NCBI RefSeq assembly: GCF_014256275.1
Contig: NZ_JACCFE010000002.1
Span: forward strand, 5,498,001-5,562,000
Length of the DNA: 64,000 nt
Source of the DNA: Rhodococcus sp. 4CII
GTDB lineage: Bacteria > Actinomycetota > Actinomycetes > Mycobacteriales > Mycobacteriaceae
Reading direction: 5' to 3'
Each line of letters begins with the position of its first letter. The stretch's first letter is position 1. The position numbers and the translations under genes were made by a program. The notes under the pieces are model-generated. The model saw only the letters and a program-made list of their open reading frames with translations, did not search any database and was not told the origin of the DNA. Below are positions 1-9,644 of this stretch, piece by piece.

Positions 1-2
1 TC

Positions 3-1034
3 GAGGGACTGACCAAGTCTTTCGGCTCGCAGAGGATCTGGCAGGACGTCACGTTGACTCTTCCGGCCGGTGAGGTGAGTGCGTTGCTGGGCCCGTCGGG
101 TACCGGTAAGTCGGTGTTTCTGAAGTCGCTGATCGGTCTGCTCCGTCCGGAGCAGGGGTCGATCGTGATCGACGGCACCAACATTCTCGAGTGCTCCTCG
201 AAGGAGTTGTACGAGATCCGGAAGTTGTTCGGGGTGCTGTTCCAGGACGGTGCGTTGTTCGGCTCGATAAACCTGTTCGACAACGTGGCGTTCCCGTTGC
301 GGGAGCACACGAAGAAGTCCGAGTCCGAGATCCGCAAGATCGTGATGGAGAAGATGGAGCTGGTCGGTCTGCTCGGGGCCGAGGACAAGCTGCCCGGCGA
401 GATCTCCGGCGGTATGCGCAAGCGCGCCGGTCTGGCGCGGGCGCTGGTGCTGGATCCGCAGATCATTCTGGTGGACGAGCCCGACTCCGGTCTGGATCCG
501 GTGCGCACCACGTACATTTCGCAGACGTTGATCGATATCAATGCGGAGATCGATGCGACGATTCTGATCGTGTCGCACAACATCAATCTGGCGCGGACGG
601 TGCCGGACAACATCGGGATGCTGTTCCGGCGGCATCTGGTGATGTTCGGACCCCGCGAGGTGCTGCTCACCAGTGAGGAGCCGGTGGTCAAGCAGTTCCT
701 CAACGGCACGATGATCGGTCCGATCGGGATGTCGGAGGAGAAGGACGAGGCGCAGATGGCGCAGGAGCAGGCGATGGTCGACGCCGGTCACCATGCCGGT
801 GGTGTCGATGACGTGGAGGGCATCGTTCCGCAGATGAAGGCGACGCCGGGGATGCCGTTCCGGCAGGCCGTCGCTCGCCGTCAGGGGCGGGTGCGGCACA
901 TCATGCACACGTTGCCGGAGAACGCTCAGATCGCGATTCACGAAAGCCTCGGAGCTGGCTGCCTCGACGGGGAGTGGGATTCGAACGACGCAGACACGCA
1001 GGTTCTTCCGGCGTACACAGGAGTAACACAGTGA
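3..1034 (+). CDS. Mce-system ABC ATPase (MceG/MlaF-like), 5' truncated
   Basis: ATPase that energises the YrbE/Mce lipid importer encoded directly downstream. The reading frame is open to the window edge, so the true start is outside. Visible motifs are Walker A (GPSGTGKS), the signature ISGGMRKR, Walker B ILVDEPDSGLDP and the switch His in IVSHN. After about 240 residues of ABC domain there is a roughly 90-residue C-terminal extension rich in Gln, Met and Gly, typical of MlaF/Mkl-type ATPases in actinobacteria. The stop overlaps the next gene's GTG by 4 bp (GTGA), so translation is probably coupled. In M. tuberculosis the matching ATPase (mkl) is unlinked to mce operons; here it heads the operon. 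Confidence 0.93.
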   Translation, partial: EGLTKSFGSQRIWQDVTLTLPAGEVSALLGPSGTGKSVFLKSLIGLLRPEQGSIVIDGTNILECSSKELYEIRKLFGVLFQDGALFGSINLFDNVAFPLREHTKKSESEIRKIVMEKMELVGLLGAEDKLPGEISGGMRKRAGLARALVLDPQIILVDEPDSGLDPVRTTYISQTLIDINAEIDATILIVSHNINLARTVPDNIGMLFRRHLVMFGPREVLLTSEEPVVKQFLNGTMIGPIGMSEEKDEAQMAQEQAMVDAGHHAGGVDDVEGIVPQMKATPGMPFRQAVARRQGRVRHIMHTLPENAQIAIHESLGAGCLDGEWDSNDADTQVLPAYTGVTQ

Positions 1035-1942
1035 CGAGTGTGAGAGAAGCGATCGCGGCGGACACCGCGCCGTCAGGTCCGGTCGCGCCGGCAGATCGAG
1101 CCGCACCGGAGAAGCGGCAGCGGCCGCGTCTGTCGATCGACGCGGTGGGGAAATACTTGAAGGAGACGCCCATTCGAAGTCTCGAGACGTTGGGGAGATC
1201 GGCCGAACTCGCGGCGAACATATTGAGGCACACCGTATCCGACACCATTGCGCTGCGGCTGCCCATCGAAGAGGTGGCCACCCAGATGTGGAAGCTCCTC
1301 AAGGTCACCGCACTGCCCGCGCTGCTGATGGCGGTGCCGATCGGCGCCGAGGTGTCGGTCCAGGTCGGTGGAATCATGAACCAGGTCGGCGCGAATTCAT
1401 TGGCGGGTGCCGCCAGTGGACTCGGCGTGGTGGGACAGGGGGCGCCGATGGCGGCGGGACTCCTGATGAGCGGTGCGGCCGCATCGGCCATCGCGTCCGA
1501 TCTCGGTGCTCGCGCGATTCGCGAAGAGATCGAAGCGATCCGGGTGATGGGTATCGACCCGGTCCAGAGGTTGGTCGTCCCGCGGTTCCTCGCGATGATC
1601 GCCATCGCGCCGATGCTGTGCATCGTGATCGTCGCGGCAGGCGTGGCCGCGGGGCTGGTGATCTCCGCGAACGTCAACGACGTGGTGCCCGGCAGCTTCT
1701 GGCAATCGTTCGGTTCGTTCGCAACGCCGACCGATCTGGCCTTCTCCGTGCTCAAGTCGGTGATCTTCGCGGCGCTCGTCGTGTTGATCGCCAGCCTGCG
1801 CGGGCTCGAAGCGAAGGGCGGCCCGAAGGGCGTCGCCAACGCGGTCAACGCCTCGGTGGTACTCAGTGTCTTCTGCATCTTCATGACCAATCTCGTGGTC
1901 AGCCAGGTACAGATGATGTTCTTCCCGGCTCGGTTGGCGTGA
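1031..1942 (+). CDS. YrbE/MlaE-family permease, first copy
   Basis: Integral membrane permease of the Mce lipid-import ABC transporter, 303 aa from the GTG at 1031. That start is chosen because it overlaps the ATPase stop in the GTGA arrangement; the frame is open further upstream but inside the ATPase gene. A charged N-terminal stretch of about 85 residues is followed by the MlaE domain with hydrophobic segments, including LPALLMAVPIGAEVSVQVGG and the conserved region ASDLGARAIREEIEAIRVMG that contacts the ATPase in this family. It pairs with the second permease one base downstream. Confidence 0.93.
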   Translation: MTSVREAIAADTAPSGPVAPADRAAPEKRQRPRLSIDAVGKYLKETPIRSLETLGRSAELAANILRHTVSDTIALRLPIEEVATQMWKLLKVTALPALLMAVPIGAEVSVQVGGIMNQVGANSLAGAASGLGVVGQGAPMAAGLLMSGAAASAIASDLGARAIREEIEAIRVMGIDPVQRLVVPRFLAMIAIAPMLCIVIVAAGVAAGLVISANVNDVVPGSFWQSFGSFATPTDLAFSVLKSVIFAALVVLIASLRGLEAKGGPKGVANAVNASVVLSVFCIFMTNLVVSQVQMMFFPARLA

Positions 1943-1943
1943 C

Positions 1944-2819
1944 GTGAACACACACTCCACGCGCCGCACCGGCCCCGCCGGTGGGATACTCCTGACGCCG
2001 TTTCGCTCGCTGGGTGGCGCGGTCACCTCGGCCATCGAGGAAATCGGGCAGGTCGCGGTCTTCGCCGCCAAGACGGTCGCATTGCTGCCCACGACACTGC
2101 GAAAATACCGCAAGCAGACCATGACCACCATGAACAACATGGCCTGGGGAAACGGCTCGCTCGTCGTCGACGGCGGTGTGGTCAGTCTGATGTTCTTCCT
2201 GGGATTGGCCGTGGGCGCCGTGGTGGCGATCCAGGCGTTCATGGCCTTCGATCTGCTCGGATTCGGGGCGCTGACCGGGATCATCGGATCGTTCGGCAAT
2301 GTCCGGGTGATCGCGCCGATCATCACCGGAATCGGATTCGCCGCTCAGGCCGGCTGCAGGATGACGGCCGAGATCGGCTCGATGCGCATCTCGGAGGAGA
2401 TCGACGCCACCGAATCGATGGGCTTGCAAGCCATTCCGTTCGTGGTCGGGACGCGTCTGATCGGGAGCATGCTCATCGTGATTCCCGGATACCTGATGGC
2501 GCTGGTGGTCAGTTTCATGACCGGCGGGTTTATCATCAAGACTTTTCATCGTCAGCCGGCGGGTACCTACGATCATTACTTCAGTCAATTCCTCAGTGTT
2601 CCCGACCTGGTGGCGTCGCTCGTCAAGGCGGTCGTCTTCTGCGCGGTCGTCACGATGATCCACTGCTACTACGGATACTTCGCGAGTGGTGGGCCGGCAG
2701 GCGTGGGTGCGGCGTCCGGGCGCGCGATCCGGGCGAGTCTCGTCGCGATCGTGGTCCTGAATTTCTGTATGACCGTAGCGATCTGGGGTCTGAGTCCCGA
2801 GCTGGTATTCAAAGGATGA
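1944..2819 (+). CDS. YrbE/MlaE-family permease, second copy
   Basis: Second permease subunit, 291 aa, GTG start one base after the first permease's stop. It contains the MlaE-type conserved cytoplasmic segment (GCRMTAEIGSMRISEEIDAT) and about five hydrophobic segments; the sequence ends three bases before the next ATG. Mce systems normally use two non-identical YrbE proteins, A and B, as seen here. It should form the membrane channel with the first permease. Confidence 0.93.
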   Translation: MNTHSTRRTGPAGGILLTPFRSLGGAVTSAIEEIGQVAVFAAKTVALLPTTLRKYRKQTMTTMNNMAWGNGSLVVDGGVVSLMFFLGLAVGAVVAIQAFMAFDLLGFGALTGIIGSFGNVRVIAPIITGIGFAAQAGCRMTAEIGSMRISEEIDATESMGLQAIPFVVGTRLIGSMLIVIPGYLMALVVSFMTGGFIIKTFHRQPAGTYDHYFSQFLSVPDLVASLVKAVVFCAVVTMIHCYYGYFASGGPAGVGAASGRAIRASLVAIVVLNFCMTVAIWGLSPELVFKG

Positions 2820-2822
2820 GGA

Positions 2823-3911
2823 ATGAGTAGAGCGCGGAGCCAAGACTTTCTGAGGGGCGCGCCGGGTCGTCAGGCCCGGGTGCTGAACACGGCGGGGCTG
2901 GGGGTCGTCGTCACGACGTGCGCGGTGATCGCCGCTGCCGTCTGGGTGTACCCGGGCAGCGCCGAACCGGACGGGATGCCGATCAGCATCGACATCCCGT
3001 ACGTGGGGCCGGGCGTCGACTCCGGCACGAAGGTGATTTTACGGGGCGGTGAGGTCGGTGTCGTCACCGGTCTGGAACGCATGGGCGCGGATTCCGTCCG
3101 CATGGACCTTCGGCTCGACCCGAGTCAGATCGCAGGCCTGACCGACGCATTCGACGTCGACTTCCGGCCGCAGAACTACTTCGGTTCCACGGCCGTCAAT
3201 CTGGTGGGCAAGCCCGGCGGTTCCGAACTGGAGGCGCATCGCACACTCGACCGCACGCCCACAGGAGATTTCACGATGTCGACCATGATCGAGAAGGGGT
3301 CGTTGACCGTCGACGGCACGCTGACGGACTCGATGATCGCCGGCCTGGACGAGGTCGTCCGGTACACCGACGGTCTGACACCCATGATCGATGCAGGACT
3401 TCTGTTCGCCGACCGGGTGGCGCAGACGCAGCAGGCCCTTCCCAGCGAACTGCTCGGGCGGGTCAACGACATCCTCGCGGTGTTCCCGGCGTTCAACCGC
3501 CAGGCGATCGATTCACTGACCCACATCTACAACAGCACGTACAACCAGCGACCCGACGGTTCGGTCGGGGTCGACGACCCGTTCATGGACGAGACCGACG
3601 CCGGTCTGACCCTTGCGGCGGGGCAATTGTTCGGACAGGCCGGGCAGTTGTTGAAATCGCACGGTGAGGAACTGACGCCCGTGACCGAAGTGGTCGGAGA
3701 ACTCGCCGGCGTGGTACCGCACCTCTACGACGGCGGGGCGCGGCCCGAGCGACTGCGTGACGCTGTCGAGCGGCTGGACACCACGTTCGAGGACAGCGGC
3801 GACGGTCAGCGGCTCAACCTGCGGATTGTCCTGGACGACCTGCCCGCGCTGGCGGCCCCGCTCGCGTACACCGATGCCGCGGCGCCGGCCGGGAACGGAG
3901 CAGGCCGATGA
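2823..3911 (+). CDS. Mce family protein A
   Basis: First of six Mce proteins, 362 aa. A single N-terminal hydrophobic anchor spans about residues 22-45, followed by the MCE/MlaD beta-barrel domain (about 50-130, with GTKVILRGGEVGVVTGLE), then a long helical region. The six Mce proteins are thought to assemble into a periplasmic hexameric tube that carries lipids or hydrophobic substrates to the YrbE permeases. The start lies 3 bp after the upstream stop, with GGATGAGG as ribosome binding site. The stop overlaps the MceB ATG by 4 bp. Confidence 0.9.
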   Translation: MSRARSQDFLRGAPGRQARVLNTAGLGVVVTTCAVIAAAVWVYPGSAEPDGMPISIDIPYVGPGVDSGTKVILRGGEVGVVTGLERMGADSVRMDLRLDPSQIAGLTDAFDVDFRPQNYFGSTAVNLVGKPGGSELEAHRTLDRTPTGDFTMSTMIEKGSLTVDGTLTDSMIAGLDEVVRYTDGLTPMIDAGLLFADRVAQTQQALPSELLGRVNDILAVFPAFNRQAIDSLTHIYNSTYNQRPDGSVGVDDPFMDETDAGLTLAAGQLFGQAGQLLKSHGEELTPVTEVVGELAGVVPHLYDGGARPERLRDAVERLDTTFEDSGDGQRLNLRIVLDDLPALAAPLAYTDAAAPAGNGAGR

Positions 3912-4921
3912 GCAACCGCACCGGATTCGTCGTCACTCTCGTCAAGCTCGCCGCTGCGGCCGCGGTGTCCGTGCTCCTCTTCGTCATCGTGATCAGTGCG
4001 ATGAAGAGTCCGGTAGACGGCGAGACGAGAAGCTATACAGCGGAATTCACCGACGTCTCCGGTCTGGGCGCGCACGGGGACATCCGGACGAAGGGCGTGC
4101 GGATCGGCAAGGTCGAATCGGTCGAGCTGATCCGGGACGGCGGGCGGAGTCTCGCGGAGGTGCATTTCACGATGGAGAAGCAGTATCAGCTCACCTCCGA
4201 CACGGTCCTGGCGGTGAAGTACCAGAACCTCACCGGGGTCCGCTACATCGACGCGGAGTTTCCCTCGGATCCGGGCGACGCGGTCGATCGTCTGCCTGCC
4301 GACAAGACGCGACCCTCGTACGACATCACCGAGTTGTTCAACGGACTGCAACCGGTCCTCGCCACCATGAGCACGGACGACATCAACAGATTCACCGAGA
4401 ACGCGATCTCCCTGCTCCAGGGAGACGGAAACGGCCTGTCGCCGATGCTCGCGGACGCGCAGAAACTCGCCGGTCTCGCCCACGATCGTGAACAGGTCAT
4501 CTCGACGCTCACCGGCAACCTCGCGCGAATCTCCGACAGCATGGGAGGCCGGTCGCCCGAAGTCGTCGAGTTCCTGCGCTCGGTGAGTTTCCCCATCGCG
4601 AAGGCGATGTCGGTCATCGACGAATTCCCGAAGACGGCCGCGTTCGGCCCCGAGTTCCTCACCCCGATCAAACGGTTGATCGACGCCCTCGGCCTGCAAC
4701 CGGGGACGGACGTCGAGAAGATGCTGTCCGACGCGTTCGAGTCGGTGCCGGACACTGCCGAAGCGCTGCGACTGCTCCCGGTCACCTTCGCCGGACTGCA
4801 GGTTCCGCAGACAGCTGTGCGCGGCCCGGACGCCCTCCGGTGCACGAATGGTGTGGCGCAGTTGCCCACCGAAGTCGAGGTCCTGCTGAGAGGGAGCGAG
4901 GTCGTCGTATGCAACCCGTGA
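3908..4921 (+). CDS. Mce family protein B
   Basis: Second Mce subunit, 337 aa, ATG overlapping the MceA stop (ATGA). The N-terminal membrane anchor is at about residues 8-29, followed by the MCE domain (about 40-120, with GAHGDIRTKGVRIGKVESVEL), a coiled/helical middle and a Cys-containing C-terminus typical of MceB (RCTNGVAQLPTE...VVCNP). It acts with the other Mce proteins in the import tube. Its last 13 bases overlap the MceC start. Confidence 0.9.
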   Translation: MSNRTGFVVTLVKLAAAAAVSVLLFVIVISAMKSPVDGETRSYTAEFTDVSGLGAHGDIRTKGVRIGKVESVELIRDGGRSLAEVHFTMEKQYQLTSDTVLAVKYQNLTGVRYIDAEFPSDPGDAVDRLPADKTRPSYDITELFNGLQPVLATMSTDDINRFTENAISLLQGDGNGLSPMLADAQKLAGLAHDREQVISTLTGNLARISDSMGGRSPEVVEFLRSVSFPIAKAMSVIDEFPKTAAFGPEFLTPIKRLIDALGLQPGTDVEKMLSDAFESVPDTAEALRLLPVTFAGLQVPQTAVRGPDALRCTNGVAQLPTEVEVLLRGSEVVVCNP

Positions 4922-5934
4922 CGAAAAGCCGTGCCGGGCGGATGGGCCGAACGTCGATCGTGGCGCGGTCGCTGATCGGCAGGGAGGTGGCGCTCGGCGC
5001 CGGAGTCGTTCTCCTGCTCGTCGTCGCGCTCACGACAACCGCAGTCCTGTACGCGAACCCGCCGGGGCGCACGTCGTTCTCGTTCCGCACCGACGACGCG
5101 TCCTCGATCGACATCGGCCAGGACGTCCGGGTGGCCGGCATCGGCGTGGGAACCGTCACGGATGTGTCGATCGAGCCGGACACGGTACTGGTGACGGCGG
5201 AGATCGACCACGAGATACCGGTCGGCTCGGAATCCCGCGTCGACGTGCGCATGCTCACCCCGGTCGGCGGCTACGCGATCACCCTCGTCCCGCTCGGCGA
5301 TCAGCCGCTCGGCGACGCGGCTCTGCCCGCCTCCCAGGTCAGTGTTCCGTACTCGATCGGAGACGTGCTCCAGGCCGCGCCGCACACGACGGACGACATC
5401 GAGGGCGGCACCGTCGATGCGAATCTCGACGAGGTCGCGCGGGCTCTCGACGAGAACCCGACATCGATCGCCTCGATGATCTCGGGACTCACCAGCATCG
5501 CCCGAGTCATGGATCACCAACGTGCGCAGGTGCGCACCGTCGCGGACCTCGCCGCGGAGTACCTCCAGAGCTTCGAGGCCGATCAGGGCATGGTGTTCGA
5601 ACTGATCCGTCAGATCGACGTGGTCCTCTCGACGTACAACACCACTCACGCCGGTTTCAACGAGGCGTACCGGCTGCTCGGCAACGTCCTGATGACGATC
5701 CAGCCGTTCGAAGCGTTCTATCTCGACCACAAGACGGAGGTGCTCGCAGCGGTGGACCAGGCGAAGACGGTGATCGACGAATTCCGGACGTCGATGGGCC
5801 CCGCCATCGACAATCTTCAGGCGTTGCGCGGTCAGCTCGCCGAATGGATGACGCCCGACGGGATGGCCGCGATCAAGGGCGGCACACTCATGGCCTCGGA
5901 CTTCTGCGTCCCCGTTGCCGGACGGACGTGCTGA
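4909..5934 (+). CDS. Mce family protein C
   Basis: Third Mce subunit, 341 aa from the ATG at 4909. Upstream in-frame codons exist inside mceB, but this ATG (MQPVTKSRAG) gives a normal N-terminus with basic residues and one transmembrane segment at about 27-48. The MCE domain is at about 55-130 (IDIGQDVRVAGIGVGTVTDV), followed by a long helical C-terminal half and a closing pair of Cys residues (FCVPVAGRTC). It overlaps mceB by 13 bp and is followed after one base by mceD. Confidence 0.9.
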   Translation: MQPVTKSRAGRMGRTSIVARSLIGREVALGAGVVLLLVVALTTTAVLYANPPGRTSFSFRTDDASSIDIGQDVRVAGIGVGTVTDVSIEPDTVLVTAEIDHEIPVGSESRVDVRMLTPVGGYAITLVPLGDQPLGDAALPASQVSVPYSIGDVLQAAPHTTDDIEGGTVDANLDEVARALDENPTSIASMISGLTSIARVMDHQRAQVRTVADLAAEYLQSFEADQGMVFELIRQIDVVLSTYNTTHAGFNEAYRLLGNVLMTIQPFEAFYLDHKTEVLAAVDQAKTVIDEFRTSMGPAIDNLQALRGQLAEWMTPDGMAAIKGGTLMASDFCVPVAGRTC

Positions 5935-5935
5935 G

Positions 5936-6967
5936 ATGCCTGCGACATCACGCCTGACGGTCAAGGTGCTGGCCGTCGTCTGCGCGGCCGCCGTCGTCGG
6001 CGGTGCCGGTGTGGCGGTGGCGACGACGGGAGAGCCCGCAGACCGGTCGACGTTCTGCGCGCTCATGCCGGACGCCGTCGGCCTCTACACGGGCAACCCT
6101 GTCACCCAGATGGGTTACCAGGTCGGCCGCGTCGAAGGCATCGAACCGCAGGGCGACCACGTGCAGGTCACCTTCTCGCTCGCGAGTGGCCGATCCTATC
6201 CGCAGGATGTCCGGGCGGTCACCCGCTCGAAGTCGCTGCTGGCCGATCGGAGCCTCGAACTGGTGGGCAACTACGCCACCGGTCCGGAACTCGAGCCGGC
6301 GGAGTGTATCCCGCTGGAGCACAGCCACACCCCGAAGAGCATCTCCGAAATTGCCGGTTCGGCAGCAGATTTCATCGATGCGATCGCGCCGGACGACGGG
6401 CAGGAGAACGTTCGGGGAACGGTGGTCGGTCTAGAAACGGCACTGCGCGGTCAGGGCGAGAACGCCGCAGACATGATGAGGCATGCCGCCGCGGCGGCGG
6501 CCGATCCGGACAAGCTCGTCGCCGACATCGGCTCGTCGATCGCGAACATGGCTCCGCTGACGGACGAAGCGCTCCGGCGCTGGAGTTCGATCCGGTCGAT
6601 CGTGGAACAGATGCCGGCGGTCGTGGCCGCGGGGATCGACCTGTGGCCCGGAGTCATCGAGGTGTGCGAGGGAATCGGCTGGCTGGTAGCGACATTGAAC
6701 GACATCCAGCAGAACTACGGCGCCGACATCTGGCCGTTCGTGCACGGACCGGCGACCGACGCCCTGAAGCTGGCGGCGACGAGGTCGACCGACATCGCGG
6801 GCCTGATCTCGACGATTCCGTCGGTCGCGCCGTTCCTCGCGCAGCAGACGGCGCGCGACGGAGCGCTCTCCATCGCCTATCAGCCACCGACCGTGGCGAC
6901 GACCGCCACCGGAGCCGAGGTGCCGATGGGCAGGCTGCTCGACCTCGTGCTCGCGGGAAGGAAATGA
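5936..6967 (+). CDS. Mce family protein D
   Basis: Fourth Mce subunit, 343 aa from the ATG at 5936, one base after the mceC stop. A signal/anchor segment lies at residues 8-30, followed by the MCE domain with Cys near its start (STFCALMPDAVGLYTGNPVT), then helical sequence with several acidic and amphipathic stretches. Its place between C and the lipoprotein E matches the canonical A-F order of actinobacterial mce operons. Confidence 0.88.
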   Translation: MPATSRLTVKVLAVVCAAAVVGGAGVAVATTGEPADRSTFCALMPDAVGLYTGNPVTQMGYQVGRVEGIEPQGDHVQVTFSLASGRSYPQDVRAVTRSKSLLADRSLELVGNYATGPELEPAECIPLEHSHTPKSISEIAGSAADFIDAIAPDDGQENVRGTVVGLETALRGQGENAADMMRHAAAAAADPDKLVADIGSSIANMAPLTDEALRRWSSIRSIVEQMPAVVAAGIDLWPGVIEVCEGIGWLVATLNDIQQNYGADIWPFVHGPATDALKLAATRSTDIAGLISTIPSVAPFLAQQTARDGALSIAYQPPTVATTATGAEVPMGRLLDLVLAGRK

Positions 6968-6968
6968 C

Positions 6969-7976
6969 ATGAACCGATCGAGAAGAACGAGGCGGCTTCT
7001 GGGCGCCGTGACGGTGGGCGTAGTGGTACTGACGGTGCCGGCCTGCTCCCTGGGCCCGGACGACCTCCCCTCGGTCCGTGCCGGCGTCGGGGAAACCTAC
7101 GACCTTTCGCTCGAGTTCACCAGCGTGATGAACCTGCCTGCGGGCGCCGACGTGATGATGGACGGGTTGCGGGTCGGCGAGGTCCGGTCCCTGCAGGTGT
7201 CCGGGCCGATCGTGACGGTGTCGGCGGGCATCGGAAGCGGCACCCGAATCCCGGCCGACGCGCGCGCGATCGTCCGTCAGGACACGCTCCTGGGCGACAC
7301 GTACATCGCGGTCACCGATGAGGGCGGCGGTGCGGCCGGCGAGTATCTGCCCGCCGGGGGCACCATTCCCGTGAGCCGCACCATCTCGCCGCCGCAACTG
7401 GAGGACACCATCGCGGTGCTGGCGAAATTCGTCAACGGCGGCAGTATCCAGCGGATCGAAGACGTGATGGCCCGGGTGAATTCCGTGGTGCCGCCACTCC
7501 CGGCCGTACGCGACGTGGCGTCCGTGGCGGCGCTGGACATGCGGGACCTCGCGGGGCGAACCGAGGAGATCGATCGGACGTTGTCGGGGTTGAACGAGAC
7601 CGCGCTGTCGTTCGACGACCGGACCGATGCCTTGTCGGCGATGTTCGACAGTTCCAGCGTGCACTACTGGCGGCGACTCGCGATCTCGGTCGTCGCCCAC
7701 ATCGGCCAGATCCTGCCGTCCGTCGGCAGCGTCTACGAAGGCGGACTGTGGATGGTTCCCATGCTGAACTCCCTCGCCGACACGGGGGACGTGGCGCGCG
7801 AGGCCTGGGACGAGGCGCCGGACACGACCGTCGTGCTGTCCCGCTTCCTGCGGAGCAGGATCGTGCCGTTCGCGCAGAAGCCGTCCGTCGACATCGAGGG
7901 CATCGAATCAGCCGGGGGAGACCAGATCGTGGCCGACGCGGAGAACCTGCTCCGCATGCTGGGAGCAGTGAAATGA
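6969..7976 (+). CDS. Mce family lipoprotein E
   Basis: Fifth Mce subunit, 335 aa, a predicted lipoprotein. The N-terminus has Arg residues, a hydrophobic stretch and a lipobox ending VPAC, with Cys26 as the lipidation site. MceE proteins are the lipoprotein member in mycobacterial operons (LprK/LprN type). The MCE domain follows (about 40-115, MNLPAGADVMMDGLRVGEV). The start is 1 bp after the mceD stop; the end overlaps the mceF ATG by 4 bp. Confidence 0.9.
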   Translation: MNRSRRTRRLLGAVTVGVVVLTVPACSLGPDDLPSVRAGVGETYDLSLEFTSVMNLPAGADVMMDGLRVGEVRSLQVSGPIVTVSAGIGSGTRIPADARAIVRQDTLLGDTYIAVTDEGGGAAGEYLPAGGTIPVSRTISPPQLEDTIAVLAKFVNGGSIQRIEDVMARVNSVVPPLPAVRDVASVAALDMRDLAGRTEEIDRTLSGLNETALSFDDRTDALSAMFDSSSVHYWRRLAISVVAHIGQILPSVGSVYEGGLWMVPMLNSLADTGDVAREAWDEAPDTTVVLSRFLRSRIVPFAQKPSVDIEGIESAGGDQIVADAENLLRMLGAVK

Positions 7977-8932
7977 CCGTGAAGACGCAATTGTCGATCG
8001 TCGGCATGGTGGTGATCGCCGTGTTGTCGTTCCTCTACATGGGCCGAGCGGGGTTGCACGTGAGCCGATTCGACGACGTGCGCACCGCCACGCTGGACGT
8101 GCCGGACACGAACGGACTCGTCGTCGGCTCACGGGTTCTGCTCCGCGGGGTGGCAATCGGGCACATCAGTGACATGACGACGTCGGCAGATCACATCGAA
8201 GTCGCCTGGAACTACGAGAACGGCCGGTCGATCCCCGCCGACAGCGCGTTCCGGGTCGACAATCTCTCGGCACTGGGCGAGCCGTATCTCGCCGTTCTGC
8301 CCTCGTCGAACGCCGGACCGTATCTCGAGGACGGTGCCACGGTCCCGGCGTCGCAGGTGGTGGTGCCGACGACGTTCAAGGAGCTCTCGGAACGCCTGAC
8401 CAGGCTTCTCGAACAGGTGGATCCCGAACGGGTGCAGTCGATCTTCGACACGATCGACGTCGCGCTGCCCGACGACTTCGCAGTCCTGAACAATCTCAAC
8501 CGTGCCGGCGAACTACTCGCCGCGACGCTCAGCCAGCAGTCCGACACCCTCACCACGTTGTTCGACACCCTGCAGCCCTTGCTGATGGACAGCGCCACCG
8601 TCCCGGAAGGATTCCGGGGCACGACACCGATCGTCGCCGAGTTCGGCAGCGGGTTCCACGACGTGCTCGGCGGAATCCGCTTCGCCACCGAGAAGGGTCC
8701 GCTGCGCGACGGAATCGCCAACGGGGCAAGCCCTTTCATCGGGGAGCTACAGACCTTCCTCGACCACACGGCCCCGGACCTCCAGGTGATCGGCGTGAAT
8801 CTTCTCCCCTCGGTCCAGGCCGGAGCGGCCGCGATGCGGACCGTCGACGTAGGCCGCTTGCTCGACAACGTCATGGCGGCCACCACATCCGGAGACGCAC
8901 TGACAGTCCACCTCAGCCCGTCCGGGCGGTAG
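7973..8932 (+). CDS. Mce family protein F
   Basis: Sixth Mce subunit, 319 aa from the ATG at 7973, overlapping the mceE stop (ATGA). An N-terminal membrane anchor (about residues 5-24) is followed by the MCE domain (TNGLVVGSRVLLRGVAIGHI) and a helical C-terminal part. It is shorter than many MceF proteins, which often carry a long Pro-rich tail; no such tail is present. It is the last Mce protein before the accessory gene. Confidence 0.9.
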   Translation: MTVKTQLSIVGMVVIAVLSFLYMGRAGLHVSRFDDVRTATLDVPDTNGLVVGSRVLLRGVAIGHISDMTTSADHIEVAWNYENGRSIPADSAFRVDNLSALGEPYLAVLPSSNAGPYLEDGATVPASQVVVPTTFKELSERLTRLLEQVDPERVQSIFDTIDVALPDDFAVLNNLNRAGELLAATLSQQSDTLTTLFDTLQPLLMDSATVPEGFRGTTPIVAEFGSGFHDVLGGIRFATEKGPLRDGIANGASPFIGELQTFLDHTAPDLQVIGVNLLPSVQAGAAAMRTVDVGRLLDNVMAATTSGDALTVHLSPSGR

Positions 8933-9001
8933 AACCGACCGGACCCGACCCGTCCTCGATCGTCCACCCCGGAGATCGGGCAGCCCAGCGAAAGGCGAAC
9001 G

Positions 9002-9619
9002 ATGCAGAAATCGATGGAACTCGTGAACCCCGGAACCACTCCTGAGACCGATCACTCCGATGGTGCGGGCGATCGCGAGCGTCGAGCGGGCAGGAACGTG
9101 CCGCTGCAATCGGTGGTGATCGGGGGCCTGGTCGCCGTTCTCGTCGTCGCACTGGCGGTGCTCGGGTGGCAACTCCGCAGCACGACGCACGAACTCGACC
9201 AGCTCCACGACGCGGCGGCGAGCACGCAGCAGGCGGAACGGATCGCCCTCGACTACGCGACCGGCGCCGCCGAAATGGACTTTCGCGACCTGCCCGCGTG
9301 GCGGACACGGCTGACGGCGGGAACGTCCCCGGAACTGTCGAACCGCCTCACTCAGGCGGCGACGTCGATGGAGCAGATCATTGCTCCGCTGCAATGGACG
9401 TCGACCGCACAACCGATCTCGGCGAAAGCCGAACCGGGACCGGACGGAACCTATTCGGTGGATTGCTTCGTCAGCGTCCTGACGAAGAACAGTCAGGCAC
9501 CCGACGGGCTGCAGTCGACAGCCACCTACAAGATGACCGTCGACAGCGGTAACGAGTGGAAGATCACCGAGATCAGCGGAATCGACTCGGCACTCGACGG
9601 CGACACGGCGCCGCGGTGA
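9002..9619 (+). CDS. Mce-associated membrane protein
   Basis: Accessory (Mas-type) protein, 205 aa. A charged cytoplasmic N-terminus (about 34 residues) precedes one transmembrane helix (about 36-58), a short coiled segment (STTHELDQLHDAAAS) and an extracytoplasmic SnoaL/NTF2-like domain ending in WKITEISGID. Such proteins follow mce operons and are thought to stabilise or help the Mce tube. It sits 69 bp downstream of mceF on the same strand, so it probably belongs to the operon. It converges with the TetR gene 25 bp downstream. Confidence 0.85.
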   Translation: MQKSMELVNPGTTPETDHSDGAGDRERRAGRNVPLQSVVIGGLVAVLVVALAVLGWQLRSTTHELDQLHDAAASTQQAERIALDYATGAAEMDFRDLPAWRTRLTAGTSPELSNRLTQAATSMEQIIAPLQWTSTAQPISAKAEPGPDGTYSVDCFVSVLTKNSQAPDGLQSTATYKMTVDSGNEWKITEISGIDSALDGDTAPR

Positions 9620-9644
9620 CCGGTGAGTCGTGCGCGGCGGTCTC

